DNA from: Lachnospiraceae bacterium UBA3645
Lineage (GTDB): Bacteria > Bacillota > Clostridia > Lachnospirales > Lachnospiraceae
DNA length: 5,766 nt
NCBI GenBank assembly: GCA_002373555.1
Contig: DFKM01000068.1
Span: 14,146 to 19,911 of the forward strand
Direction of reading: 5' to 3'
Shown here: positions 1-5,766 of the stretch, piece after piece
Position numbering within the stretch: the first letter of the stretch is position 1
Layout of the letters: the number at the start of each line of letters is the position of its first letter
Program-made: the position numbers and the translations under genes
The notes under the pieces: model-generated
Database searches by the model: none
Seen by the model: only the letters and a program-made list of their open reading frames with translations
Told to the model about the DNA's origin: nothing

Positions 1-385
1 CGTGGCCGCGCTCCATGGCGCCGGAAAGCGACTGGAAGCCGATGTCATACGTGCCGCCGTCACCGCCGAACGCGATGATCTTGAAATCCTCGTCGATCTT
101 TCCTTTTTTCTTCAGGACCTTCAGTGCGGTCTCCACGCCGCCGGCCATCGCGCCGGCATTCTCAAATGCGCTGTGGATAAAGCTGTCCTTCCAGGCTGTG
201 TAGGGATACATGAAACTGGAGACCTCCAGACATCCCGTCGCGCAGCAGATGACCGCCTTGTCCTCGGAATCCATCGCGCGCAGCACGCCTCTTACGCCGA
301 CCGGCAGGCCGCAGCCCGCGCAGCTCTTATGTCCTCCGGCGAAACGCTCGGGCTTGCTTGCTTCTGCTTTCAGATTATAAGCCAC
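1..385 (-). CDS. porB: Pyruvate:ferredoxin oxidoreductase, beta subunit (partial, N-terminal 128 codons)
   Basis: This is the thiamine-diphosphate- and Fe-S-binding subunit of a four-chain cytoplasmic pyruvate:ferredoxin oxidoreductase. The gene runs off the left edge; 128 codons remain, against roughly 300 residues usual for PorB. Seen in the translation: CAGCG with C22 and C25, then CCATGC ending at C52, which supply three ligands of the proximal [4Fe-4S] cluster (the fourth lies further downstream in this family). The TPP/Mg motif begins as GDGGTYDIG at 108-116 and continues [11 protein letters not shown] up to the cut. The start is GTG at 385, because AGGAGG on the minus strand (399-394) sits 8 bases before it and the protein begins naturally at VAYNLKAE. 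The start lies inside the end of porA (11-base overlap), so translation is probably coupled. GDGGTYDIG favours pyruvate, but a 2-oxoisovalerate enzyme has very similar subunits and cannot be fully excluded. Confidence 0.93.
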   Translation of the reverse strand, partial: MAYNLKAEASKPERFAGGHKSCAGCGLPVGVRGVLRAMDSEDKAVICCATGCLEVSSFMYPYTAWKDSFIHSAFENAGAMAGGVETALKVLKKKGKIDEDFKIIAFGGDGGTYDIGFQSLSGAMERGH

Positions 386-1574
386 TGTACTCGCCTCCTC
401 TCACGTCCAGATGACGGTAGACTTCACCGGTCGTACCGTTCTCAATGATTTCCGTCAGTCTTTCAAATACATACTGAATGCTCTCGACGCGCACGTCGCG
501 GCCGCCGAGACCATACACATAGTTGATCATCATCGGCTGCTCGGGCTGTCCGTAACAGGCGCTTCTTGTTTCGGCGAAAACAGGGCCGCCGCACGCAGAG
601 AAGCCTTCGGATTTATCCATGACCGCAACCGCCTTGACGCCGTTCAGGGCGGCGCCGAGCTCTTCCATCGGGAACGGACGGAAGGCGCGCAGCTTGATCA
701 GGCCGACCTTCTCGCCTTTTGCCCGGAGCTGCTTTACAGCTTCCTTGGCCGTACCGGCGGAAGAACCGATGATCACGATGGCGCGCTCAGCGTCCTCCAT
801 CATGAATTCCTCGAACAGGCCGTAGCTGCGTCCGGTCATCTCCGCGAATTCCGCGGACACGTCCAGGATCACCTGCTTCGCGTTCTTCATGGCCTGCGCC
901 TGGGACACACGGTGCTCCATATAATAAGGAGAGATGTCATACGGGCCGACGGAAAGCGGATTTTCCTTCTTCAGCAGGTACTCCTGCGGCTCATACTCGC
1001 CGACGAATTTCTTTACAAGTTCATCCTCCACCAGCTCGATGTTCTCGATCGCGTGGGAGGTGATGAAGCCGTCCTGGCAGATCATGATCGGCAGACGGAC
1101 GTCGGGATGCTCCGCAATGCGCATCGCCATGAGCATGTTGTCATAGGCTTCCTGGTTGTTCTCGGAATAGAGCTGCAGCCAGCCCGAATCGCGGGCGCCC
1201 ATGGAATCGGAATGGTCATTGTTGATGTTGATCGGGCCGGTGAGCGCGCGGTTCACGCAGGCCAGCGTGATCGGCAGACGTGCGGAGGCAGCGACATACA
1301 GCACCTCGTACATCAGCGCCAGTCCGGCGGAGGAAGTTGCCGTCACGGCTCTGCCGCCGGCTGCTTCCGCACCGATGCAGCAGCTCATCGCGGAATGCTC
1401 GGATTCGACCGGCACGAATTCCGTGTCGACCTCGCCGTTGTTGACATACTGGGAGAAATACTGTGGGATCTCGGTGGAAGGAGTGATCGGAAATGCGCCC
1501 ATGACATCGGGATTGATCTGCTTGAACGCGAATGCGACCGCTTCATTTCCGGAAAGTCTTTCACGAATGGACAT
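375..1574 (-). CDS. porA: Pyruvate:ferredoxin oxidoreductase, alpha subunit
   Basis: A 399-residue protein, full length for the alpha chain of four-subunit POR, which carries the pyrimidine-binding and C-terminal transketolase-like domains and shapes the substrate pocket. Motifs seen: SGNEAVA at 8-14; FPITPSTEI at 28-36, where T31 matches the threonine that contacts the pyruvate carbonyl in characterised PORs; ESEHSA at 57-62, where E59 aligns with the glutamate that activates the TPP aminopyrimidine; NRALTGPIN at 108-116, with R109 at the position of the substrate-binding arginine; and [14 protein letters not shown] at 119-132. The segment near 270-300 ([15 protein letters not shown], then [13 protein letters not shown]) is the conserved domain II region. 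ATG at 1574 directly follows the porD stop with no spacer; AAAGGAGG (1590-1583) lies within the last codons of porD. Residue assignments are by alignment from memory, and substrate choice between pyruvate and branched-chain 2-oxoacids is inferred. Confidence 0.95.
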   Translation of the reverse strand: MSIRERLSGNEAVAFAFKQINPDVMGAFPITPSTEIPQYFSQYVNNGEVDTEFVPVESEHSAMSCCIGAEAAGGRAVTATSSAGLALMYEVLYVAASARLPITLACVNRALTGPININNDHSDSMGARDSGWLQLYSENNQEAYDNMLMAMRIAEHPDVRLPIMICQDGFITSHAIENIELVEDELVKKFVGEYEPQEYLLKKENPLSVGPYDISPYYMEHRVSQAQAMKNAKQVILDVSAEFAEMTGRSYGLFEEFMMEDAERAIVIIGSSAGTAKEAVKQLRAKGEKVGLIKLRAFRPFPMEELGAALNGVKAVAVMDKSEGFSACGGPVFAETRSACYGQPEQPMMINYVYGLGGRDVRVESIQYVFERLTEIIENGTTGEVYRHLDVRGGEYSGL

Positions 1575-1886
1575 TTACTTTTCCTCCTTTCCGAATGTGA
1601 TCGCGCCGAAAGGACATACCTTGTAACAGACGCCGCAGCCCTTGCAGTGCTTGTAATCGAAATCCAGACGCTTGCCGTCCACTACGGGGATGCTGCTGTC
1701 CGGACAGACCGGGAAGCACAACAGGCACTGTTTGCATTTTTCTTCGATGAACGTGGGGACCATGGTCCGCCAGTCGCCGGTGTTGAAAAGGTCGGACGTG
1801 CCGCCCTCCGGGACTTCGCCGCCGGGCGCGATGTCCTGCCAGGTGATATTTTCATTGACTTCCGATGCCGGAACGTATTTTCTCAC
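1575..1886 (-). CDS. porD: Pyruvate:ferredoxin oxidoreductase, delta subunit (2[4Fe-4S] ferredoxin)
   Basis: A 103-residue ferredoxin-like chain that carries electrons from the catalytic beta subunit to external ferredoxin. Two canonical CxxCxxCxxxCP motifs are seen: C51, C54, C57, C61 and C81, C84, C87, C91, so two [4Fe-4S] clusters are expected. The first ~45 residues form the extension typical of PorD, with GG-V-EGGTS and NTGDWRTMVP at 35-44 before the first cluster motif. The start is GTG at 1886, overlapping the porC stop in the four bases GTGA. AAGGAGG (1903-1897) precedes it by 10 bases and is encoded in the K-E codons near the porC C terminus. There is no better in-frame start, and the length fits the family (about 100 residues). 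The position between porC and porA gives the classical gamma-delta-alpha-beta order. Confidence 0.95.
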   Translation of the reverse strand: MRKYVPASEVNENITWQDIAPGGEVPEGGTSDLFNTGDWRTMVPTFIEEKCKQCLLCFPVCPDSSIPVVDGKRLDFDYKHCKGCGVCYKVCPFGAITFGKEEK

Positions 1887-2461
1887 AGTCCCTTCACCTC
1901 CTTCATCGAACGGATGAGAGCCTTCATGTTGCCCTCGATGACCTGCGGTTTGGTCGAGAATTTGTGCTTGAACGAGCCTTTCATGTCCTCGATGAATTCC
2001 TCTTCATCGATCAGGCCGCTGACTTTCACCACCGCGCCGAGCATGGGCGTGTTGGGGAAGTTCCTGCCAAGCTCTTCCGTGGAGATCTTGCCGGCGTCGA
2101 TCGTGCAGACTCTGCCGGTGTAGCCGCGGAGCAGCGGACGGAGCTCCTCCGGATCCTTGCCGGAATTGATGATGATGGCGCCTTCGGGTTTCAGTCCTTT
2201 GGTCACATCCACTGCGGAGAGCAGCGTGACATCCACGACAACAACATAATCGGGGTAATAGATATTCGAGTGCACTGTGCAGCGCTCATCGCTAATGCGG
2301 TTGTACGCGGTGATCGGCGCGCCCATCCGCTCAGGGCCGTATTCCGGGAACCCCTGCACATACTTGCCGGTGTTGAAGGCCGAGTCGGCGAGCAGCAGCG
2401 CTGCCGTCTTCGCGCCCTGGCCGCCGCGGCCATGCCAGCGGATTTCAGTCATCTTAGCCAT
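1883..2461 (-). CDS. porC: Pyruvate:ferredoxin oxidoreductase, gamma subunit
   Basis: A 192-residue gamma chain, close to the usual 180-190 residues. This domain contributes to CoA binding and subunit assembly in the POR family. Motifs seen: EIRWHGRGGQGAKTAA from residue 6, the family signature; FPEYGPERMGAPI at 38-50; and ITAYNRISDE just after. ATG at 2461 was chosen because AGAGGG (2473-2468) lies 6 bases upstream and MAKMTEIRW is the normal gamma-chain N terminus. In-frame ATGs at 2536, 2479 and 2467 would add residues unlike the family or leave no room for a ribosome site; ATG at 2452 is too far from it. It is the first gene of the leftward operon, with a candidate promoter about 100 bases upstream and a leader containing short repeats. 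Confidence 0.94.
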   Translation of the reverse strand: MAKMTEIRWHGRGGQGAKTAALLLADSAFNTGKYVQGFPEYGPERMGAPITAYNRISDERCTVHSNIYYPDYVVVVDVTLLSAVDVTKGLKPEGAIIINSGKDPEELRPLLRGYTGRVCTIDAGKISTEELGRNFPNTPMLGAVVKVSGLIDEEEFIEDMKGSFKHKFSTKPQVIEGNMKALIRSMKEVKGL

Positions 2462-2467
2462 GGTCAT

Positions 2468-2473
2468 CCCTCT
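2468..2473 (-). promoter_or_regulatory. porC ribosome binding site
   Basis: AGAGGG on the minus strand, 6 bases before ATG 2461. It decides among five nested in-frame ATG codons at 2536, 2479, 2467, 2461 and 2452: only 2461 has both normal spacing and a family-like N terminus. Confidence 0.7.
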
Positions 2474-2485
2474 TTTCATGGTATT

Positions 2486-2534
2486 TGCCGCAGGAAGCTG
2501 CCGCACTGTAAAAGCTGCCGGATGTGAAAGCTGC
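2486..2534 (-). repeat. Three AAGCTGC direct repeats and a small hairpin in the porC leader
   Basis: On the plus strand, AAGCTGC occurs at 2495-2501, 2512-2518 and 2528-2534, with starts 17 and 16 bases apart; the first two extend to AAGCTGCCG. Read as porC leader RNA they are three GCAGCTT units. The copy nearest the gene sits in a potential hairpin (2505-2486): 4 bp closing a CTTC loop, one G-G mismatch, then 4 more bp, ending just before the ribosome site. The repeats lie downstream of the predicted transcription start, so a role as protein- or RNA-level control element is possible but unproven. Short units like this can arise by chance in GC-rich DNA. Confidence 0.45.
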
Positions 2535-2562
2535 ATCTCTGCGGGATTTTTAGTTGTGTAAA

Positions 2563-2591
2563 ATCATAACGTACTTCGATTGATTAGGCAA
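2563..2591 (-). promoter_or_regulatory. Candidate promoter of the porCDAB operon
   Basis: Minus strand: -35 TTGCCT (2591-2586), a 17-base spacer, and -10 TATGAT (2568-2563, five of six consensus bases). The predicted start is near 2556, giving a leader of about 95 bases before porC. It is the best sigma-70/sigma-A-like match between the two operons in this direction. The -35 box is only moderate (four of six), which would fit a regulated promoter. Confidence 0.5.
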
Positions 2592-2599
2592 GCAAAAAC

Positions 2600-2640
2600 T
2601 GTCATCCTGAAGAGCCGGCAGATGCGAAGAGCCTCCCCGG
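2600..2640. repeat. Segment resembling a dispersed intergenic repeat
   Basis: TGTCATCCTGAAGAGCC, followed by GCGAAGAGCCTC, recalls the widespread bacterial intergenic repeats of the form GTCATCCTGA...GCGAAG...GGATC. GAAGAGCC is present twice (2609-2616 and 2626-2633), 17 bases apart, and the segment closes with CCCCGGATCG. It lies between the two candidate promoters and has no coding potential. The resemblance is from memory; without the rest of the genome it cannot be shown to be repeated. Confidence 0.35.
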
Positions 2641-2662
2641 ATCGTCTCCGCGCACTCTCTCC

Positions 2663-2692
2663 TTGAAAATGGCACATTACCTGTGCTATAGT
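2663..2692 (+). promoter_or_regulatory. Candidate promoter of the iorAB-paaK operon (extended -10)
   Basis: -35 TTGAAA (2663-2668), an 18-base spacer, and -10 TATAGT (2687-2692) preceded by TGC, making an extended -10 (TGcTATAGT). The expected transcription start is near 2699-2700, leaving a leader of about 38 bases before the iorA ATG. This is the strongest promoter-like signal in the window; its -10 box lies in the middle of an imperfect palindrome. Confidence 0.7.
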
Positions 2693-2700
2693 ACCGTTAA
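2677..2700. promoter_or_regulatory. Imperfect 24-bp palindrome over the ior -10 box (possible operator)
   Basis: The left arm TTACCTGTGCTA (2677-2688) and right arm TAGTACCGTTAA (2689-2700) are inverted copies matching at 9 of 12 positions, with no spacer. The inner GTGCTATAGTAC is symmetric except for one pair. It covers the -10 box and the predicted start site, where a bound dimeric repressor would block transcription. No regulator gene lies in the window and I do not recognise the site as a known operator class. Confidence 0.4.
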
Positions 2701-2720
2701 GTTTTCTATCAAATCAGAAG

Positions 2721-2727
2721 AAAGAGG
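2721..2727 (+). promoter_or_regulatory. iorA ribosome binding site
   Basis: AAAGAGG ends 10 bases before ATG 2738. It supports this start over the in-frame ATGs at 2663-2671 (ATG 2669 falls within the promoter spacer) and matches the N terminus MHKEFLMGNEAIALG expected for IorA. Confidence 0.65.
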
Positions 2728-2737
2728 TTTGATCATT

Positions 2738-4570
2738 ATGCATAAAGAGTTTCTCATGGGCAATGAAGCCATCGCGCTCGGCGCGCTTGCCGCCGGCGTC
2801 GATCTGGTCGCCGGCTACCCCGGCACGCCCTCGACCGAAGTCCTGGAGACGGCCGCCCGCCGCAACCCCGGGAATGTCTATGTGGAATGGTCCGTCAATG
2901 AAAAGGCTGCCATGGAGACAGCCGCCGGCGCGGCTTATACCGGCGCCTATACCATGGTCACAATGAAGCAGGTCGGCCTGAATGTCGCCTGCGATCCGCT
3001 GATGAGCCTGGAATATATCGGCGTCAAAGGCGCGCTGGTGGTCATGGTCGCGGACGATCCCGGCCCGATCTCCTCCCAGACCGAGCAGGACACCCGTACC
3101 TTCGGCATGTTCTCGAAGGTTCCGGTATTCGATCCGTCCTCCGTTTCCGAAGCATACGAAATGATCCGGGAGGCCTTCGAATTCTCTCACAAATATCAGA
3201 CGCCCGTGTTCTTCCGCGCGACGACCCGGATCGATCACGGCTATGAATCGATCGACATCCTCGATTCCGAAGAATACAGCACCCATGCGATCGAAGGATT
3301 TGTCAAGGATCCCTCCAAATGGGTGATCTTCCCCCGGCTGTCCGTCAAGAATCACGCGCTGATCGAAAAGCGCAACGCCGAATTGAAAGATGTGCTGTCC
3401 GGTTATGAACGCAACTGCATCCGGCCGGCCTGCGGCGCATACGCAGCTTCGAAGAAAGCGGTCGCATCGCATGGCGCAAATTTCATGTACACAATGGATG
3501 TCCTCGGAAATGAGTCGCATCCCCGCGTCATGAGAGTGGCGACGCCGTTCCCCTTCCCGGAGAAGCTGGCGTTGGAATTCCTGCAGGGCAAGGAAGAAGT
3601 CCTCTGCATCGAAGAGCTGGATCCCGTCATCGAGCGTGCGCTCACCTATGTCTGCGGAAAATACGGCCTGCAGACAAAGATCCTTGGAAAGCTGACCGGA
3701 CATATCGCACCGTCCGGCGAGAATTCCGTGGATTCCGTCAGCAGCGCACTGGCGGATTTCCTTGCGGATGAAAGCATCCGCACCGGCTCCGCCGATCTTC
3801 CCGCGCCGCCCGCGCTTCCGGTCCGGCCGCCGGTCCTCTGCGCAGGATGTCCGCACCGCGCTTCCTTCTACGCAGTGAAGCAGGCCATGAAGGGTAAGAA
3901 GACTTTCTACGCCGGCGATATCGGCTGTTATACCCTCGGAAATGCCCAGCCGCTGGATATGTGCGACTCCTGTCTCTGCATGGGCGCCGGCATCAATATG
4001 GCGCAGGGCATCGGACATATTGAGCACGACACAAAATGCTTTGCCTTCGTCGGCGATTCGACATTCTTCGCCTCGGGCATCACGGGCGTGGTCAACGCTT
4101 TTTACAACCAGGCAGACATGACGCTCGTCGTCCTGGATAATTCCACCACCGCCATGACCGGCCACCAGCCGCACCCCGGCACCGGCCGCACGGTCATGGG
4201 CCAGATCGTTGAAAAAGTCAGCATCGAAAATGTGCTGCGGGCGATCGGGCTGCAGACCGTCGAGACCGTGGATCCGCTGGATCTTCCTGCCGCCATCAAA
4301 GCTGTAAAACGGATCGCGGACGAGCCCGACGTCAAGGCCATCATTTTCAGATCGCCCTGCATCGCGCTGTCGAAGCCGGCTGCGGTCTCCGTCGTTGATG
4401 CAAAGAACTGCACCGGCTGCCGGAAATGCATCCGTGAGCTCGGCTGTCCGGCGCTCACCGTAAAAGACGGCAAGGCATTTATCGATCACGCACAATGTAC
4501 CGGCTGCATGCTCTGCGAAAAGGTCTGCCCGTTCGGAGCCATCAGCCTGCAGGAAGGAAGACGGAAATGA
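2738..4570 (+). CDS. iorA: Indolepyruvate (arylpyruvate) ferredoxin oxidoreductase, alpha subunit
   Basis: A 610-residue protein of usual IorA length. With IorB it catalyses arylpyruvate + CoA + oxidised ferredoxin to arylacetyl-CoA + CO2 + reduced ferredoxin, reversibly, in the cytoplasm. Domain order seen: a pyrimidine-binding domain with GNEAIALGA (8-16), GYPGTPSTEV (26-35), WSVNEKAAME (51-60, E55 the likely TPP-activating glutamate), MKQVGLN (76-82) and SSQTEQDTR (112-120); a middle transketolase-C-like domain; a TPP domain with CAGCPHR (C368, C371), GDIGCYTLG (393-401), GDSTFF (439-444) and LDNSTTAMTGHQPHPG (466-481); and a C-terminal 2[4Fe-4S] ferredoxin domain. Its second cluster motif is canonical (C587, C590, C593, C597). 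The first has a longer last gap (C558, C561, C564, C570, then P), as in other IorA proteins. The stop overlaps the iorB start as ATGA. Substrate within the arylpyruvates is inferred from family and from the ligase downstream. Confidence 0.95.
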   Translation: MHKEFLMGNEAIALGALAAGVDLVAGYPGTPSTEVLETAARRNPGNVYVEWSVNEKAAMETAAGAAYTGAYTMVTMKQVGLNVACDPLMSLEYIGVKGALVVMVADDPGPISSQTEQDTRTFGMFSKVPVFDPSSVSEAYEMIREAFEFSHKYQTPVFFRATTRIDHGYESIDILDSEEYSTHAIEGFVKDPSKWVIFPRLSVKNHALIEKRNAELKDVLSGYERNCIRPACGAYAASKKAVASHGANFMYTMDVLGNESHPRVMRVATPFPFPEKLALEFLQGKEEVLCIEELDPVIERALTYVCGKYGLQTKILGKLTGHIAPSGENSVDSVSSALADFLADESIRTGSADLPAPPALPVRPPVLCAGCPHRASFYAVKQAMKGKKTFYAGDIGCYTLGNAQPLDMCDSCLCMGAGINMAQGIGHIEHDTKCFAFVGDSTFFASGITGVVNAFYNQADMTLVVLDNSTTAMTGHQPHPGTGRTVMGQIVEKVSIENVLRAIGLQTVETVDPLDLPAAIKAVKRIADEPDVKAIIFRSPCIALSKPAAVSVVDAKNCTGCRKCIRELGCPALTVKDGKAFIDHAQCTGCMLCEKVCPFGAISLQEGRRK

Positions 4571-5151
4571 GCACGAAAAACACCACCAACATCGTCCTCT
4601 GCGGCGTCGGCGGACAGGGCACCATCCTTGCCTCCCGCCTGATCGCCTCCGCCGCCATGAAGGACGGTCTCCCCGTCAAATCCGCCGAGACGATCGGCAT
4701 GGCACAGCGCGGCGGCAGCGTATTTTCCCATCTGCGTCTGGGCGAGGGCGCAGGATCTCCGCGCATCGGCCTGGGGCAGGCGGATGTGATCATCGGCTTC
4801 GAGCCGGCCGAGACTGTCCGGATGCTGCCTTACCTGAAGGCCGGCGGCACGGTCGTCGCATCCTCCGCACCGGTCATGCCGGTCAGCGCGATGATCGGCG
4901 TGTCCGCTTATCCGGAGGAAGAGATCCTCGCGTATCTTCGGGCAAATGTTTCCGACCTGACGCTTGTCGACAGCCGGAAAGCCTCCGAAGATCTCGGCTC
5001 TTCCAAGTGCCTGAATGTCGTGCTTCTGGGCGCGGCGCTGCAGACCGGCAGGCTCGGACTGCAGAAGGAAGATGTGCTGGCGGCGCTTATGGAAGCGCTG
5101 CCGGAGAAACTCCATGCGCTGAATATCAAAGCTTTGAATTATATCAACTGA
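4567..5151 (+). CDS. iorB: Indolepyruvate ferredoxin oxidoreductase, beta subunit
   Basis: A 194-residue protein of usual IorB length, related to the gamma domain of POR. Seen: NIVLCGVGGQGTILASRL from residue 8, with the GVGGQG signature at 13-18; ETIGMAQRGGSVFSHLR at 41-57, in which MAQRGGSV is diagnostic of IorB rather than PorC; and a C-terminal NVVLLGAALQTG segment typical of the family. The start is ATG 4567, sharing ATGA with the iorA stop, so the subunits are probably made by coupled translation in equal amounts. The GGAAGGAAG ribosome site (4552-4560) lies within the last codons of iorA. An in-frame ATG at 4495 would put 24 additional residues inside the iorA ferredoxin region and is rejected. 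Confidence 0.95.
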   Translation: MSTKNTTNIVLCGVGGQGTILASRLIASAAMKDGLPVKSAETIGMAQRGGSVFSHLRLGEGAGSPRIGLGQADVIIGFEPAETVRMLPYLKAGGTVVASSAPVMPVSAMIGVSAYPEEEILAYLRANVSDLTLVDSRKASEDLGSSKCLNVVLLGAALQTGRLGLQKEDVLAALMEALPEKLHALNIKALNYIN

Positions 5152-5164
5152 GAGGGGAAAAACT

Positions 5165-5766
5165 ATGGAAATCAGCAGTCTGCAGCTAGAACAGGTCAAC
5201 AACCAGATCAAACGCCTGATCCATTCCGGAAACTTCTACGGCAAGAAGCTTGCGGAAGCCGGCATCACCGGCGTCGCCACCGCGGAGGATTTTAAAAAGC
5301 TTCCGTTTTCCAACAAACAGGATCTCCGCGATGCGTACCCGCTGGGCCTGATGGCCGTGCCCGAAGAAGAGATCGTCCGCATTCATTCCTCTTCCGGCAC
5401 CACCGGCACGCCGGTCATCATACCCTATACGAAGAAAGACGTCGATGACTGGGCGGAAATGTTCAAACGCTGCTATGAATTTGCCGGCATCACGAACAAG
5501 GACCGCATCCACATCACACCCGGTTACGGCCTGTGGACTGCCGGCATCGGCTTCCAGCTCGGCGCGGAGAAGCTCGGCGCGATGGCCGTTCCGATGGGCC
5601 CGGGCAATACCAACAAGCAGCTGCAGTTCATGATCGACATGAAAACGACGGTGCTGACAGCGACCTCCAGCTATGCGCTCCTGCTCGCCGAAGAGATCCA
5701 GAAACGAGGGATCAAGGACCAGATCTGCCTGAAGAAGGGCGTGATCGGCTCCGAGCGCTGGGGCGA
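5165..5766 (+). CDS. paaK: Phenylacetate-CoA ligase family protein, AMP-forming (partial, N-terminal 200 codons)
   Basis: The gene is cut by the right edge after 200 codons; family members are usually about 430 residues. These enzymes join an aryl acid such as phenylacetate to CoA with ATP, releasing AMP and PPi. Seen: KLPFSNKQDLRDAYPLGL (45-62), followed by the ATP-binding loop SSSGTTGTP (75-83), GYGLWTAGIGFQLGAEKLGA (120-139) and TATSSYALLLAE (165-176), all in the order expected for PaaK. ATG 5165 follows GAGGGG by 7 bases. The upstream frame is closed by a stop at 5135 with no other start between, so the N terminus is genuinely shorter by about 25 residues than the long PaaK form. It sits 13 bases after iorB, in one operon. 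The actual substrate (phenylacetate, indoleacetate, hydroxyphenylacetate or other) cannot be read from this part. Confidence 0.9.
   Translation, partial: MEISSLQLEQVNNQIKRLIHSGNFYGKKLAEAGITGVATAEDFKKLPFSNKQDLRDAYPLGLMAVPEEEIVRIHSSSGTTGTPVIIPYTKKDVDDWAEMFKRCYEFAGITNKDRIHITPGYGLWTAGIGFQLGAEKLGAMAVPMGPGNTNKQLQFMIDMKTTVLTATSSYALLLAEEIQKRGIKDQICLKKGVIGSERWG

Noticed and set aside
2..448. A 148-codon plus-strand open frame at the left edge.
   Set aside because: It is antisense to porB and the end of porA; the minus-strand translation carries the CAGCG and GDGGTYDIG motifs.
411..2123. A 570-codon open frame on the plus strand opposite porA-porD.
   Set aside because: It is antisense to three well-supported genes, its translation is rich in H, R and D with no recognisable domain, and such shadows are common in GC-rich coding DNA.
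2462..2536. An N-terminal extension of porC from ATG 2536.
   Set aside because: It is unlike the family, lacks a ribosome site and would cover the leader repeats; ATG 2461 has both signals.
2663..2737. An N-terminal extension of iorA (25 codons).
   Set aside because: It overlaps the promoter and predicted start site, has no ribosome site, and is unlike IorA N termini.
2462..2737. A riboswitch, T-box, tRNA or small regulatory RNA between the operons.
   Set aside because: I looked for T-box, tRNA-like and terminator-antiterminator structure (a GC stem followed by a U run) and found none; the only U-rich stretches are not preceded by a strong stem.
2714..4495. A 593-codon open frame on the minus strand opposite iorA.
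   Set aside because: The opposite strand encodes an unmistakable IorA; this translation has low-complexity D/R/G/H composition and no domain.
4486..5211. A 241-codon open frame on the minus strand opposite iorB.
   Set aside because: It overlaps iorB and both its flanking junctions, has no ribosome site seen, and shows no family motif.
1..5766. A mobile element, CRISPR array or phage-like region.
   Set aside because: There is no transposase, integrase, long terminal repeat or regular spacer array; coding is continuous metabolic operon sequence with uniform base composition.

Overview
The window holds seven protein genes in two divergent operons, both devoted to ferredoxin-linked 2-oxoacid/acyl-CoA chemistry. 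The oxygen-sensitive enzyme set, the GC-rich third codon positions and the strong AAGGAGG-type ribosome binding sites suggest a strictly anaerobic bacterium. A clostridial (Bacillota) relative is my best guess, but nothing seen here fixes the taxonomy.

Left half, minus strand (read right to left from 2461): porC, porD, porA and porB encode the gamma, delta, alpha and beta subunits of a four-chain pyruvate:ferredoxin oxidoreductase. The genes are packed with zero or negative spacing, and porB is cut by the left edge of the window after 128 codons. The region from 2462 to 2737 is the only non-coding stretch. It carries a plausible promoter for each operon, a leader for porC with three short direct repeats and a small hairpin, a segment that resembles a dispersed intergenic repeat, and an imperfect 24-bp palindrome laid over the -10 box of the rightward promoter.

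Right half, plus strand: iorA and iorB encode the two subunits of an indolepyruvate-type (arylpyruvate) ferredoxin oxidoreductase. They are followed after 13 bases by a phenylacetate-CoA ligase family gene (paaK-like), cut by the right edge after 200 codons.

Working together: POR interconverts pyruvate + CoA + oxidised ferredoxin with acetyl-CoA + CO2 + reduced ferredoxin. IOR does the same between arylpyruvates and arylacetyl-CoAs. The AMP-forming ligase joins arylacetates to CoA. The set can run catabolically (pyruvate and aromatic amino acid fermentation, producing reduced ferredoxin). It can also run anabolically: arylacetates are activated by the ligase and reductively carboxylated by IOR to precursors of Phe, Tyr and Trp, while POR acts as pyruvate synthase. 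The sequence alone does not decide the direction. No mobile element, CRISPR array, tRNA or rRNA was seen, and there is no clear evidence of a novel system. The most unusual material is in the divergent intergenic region.
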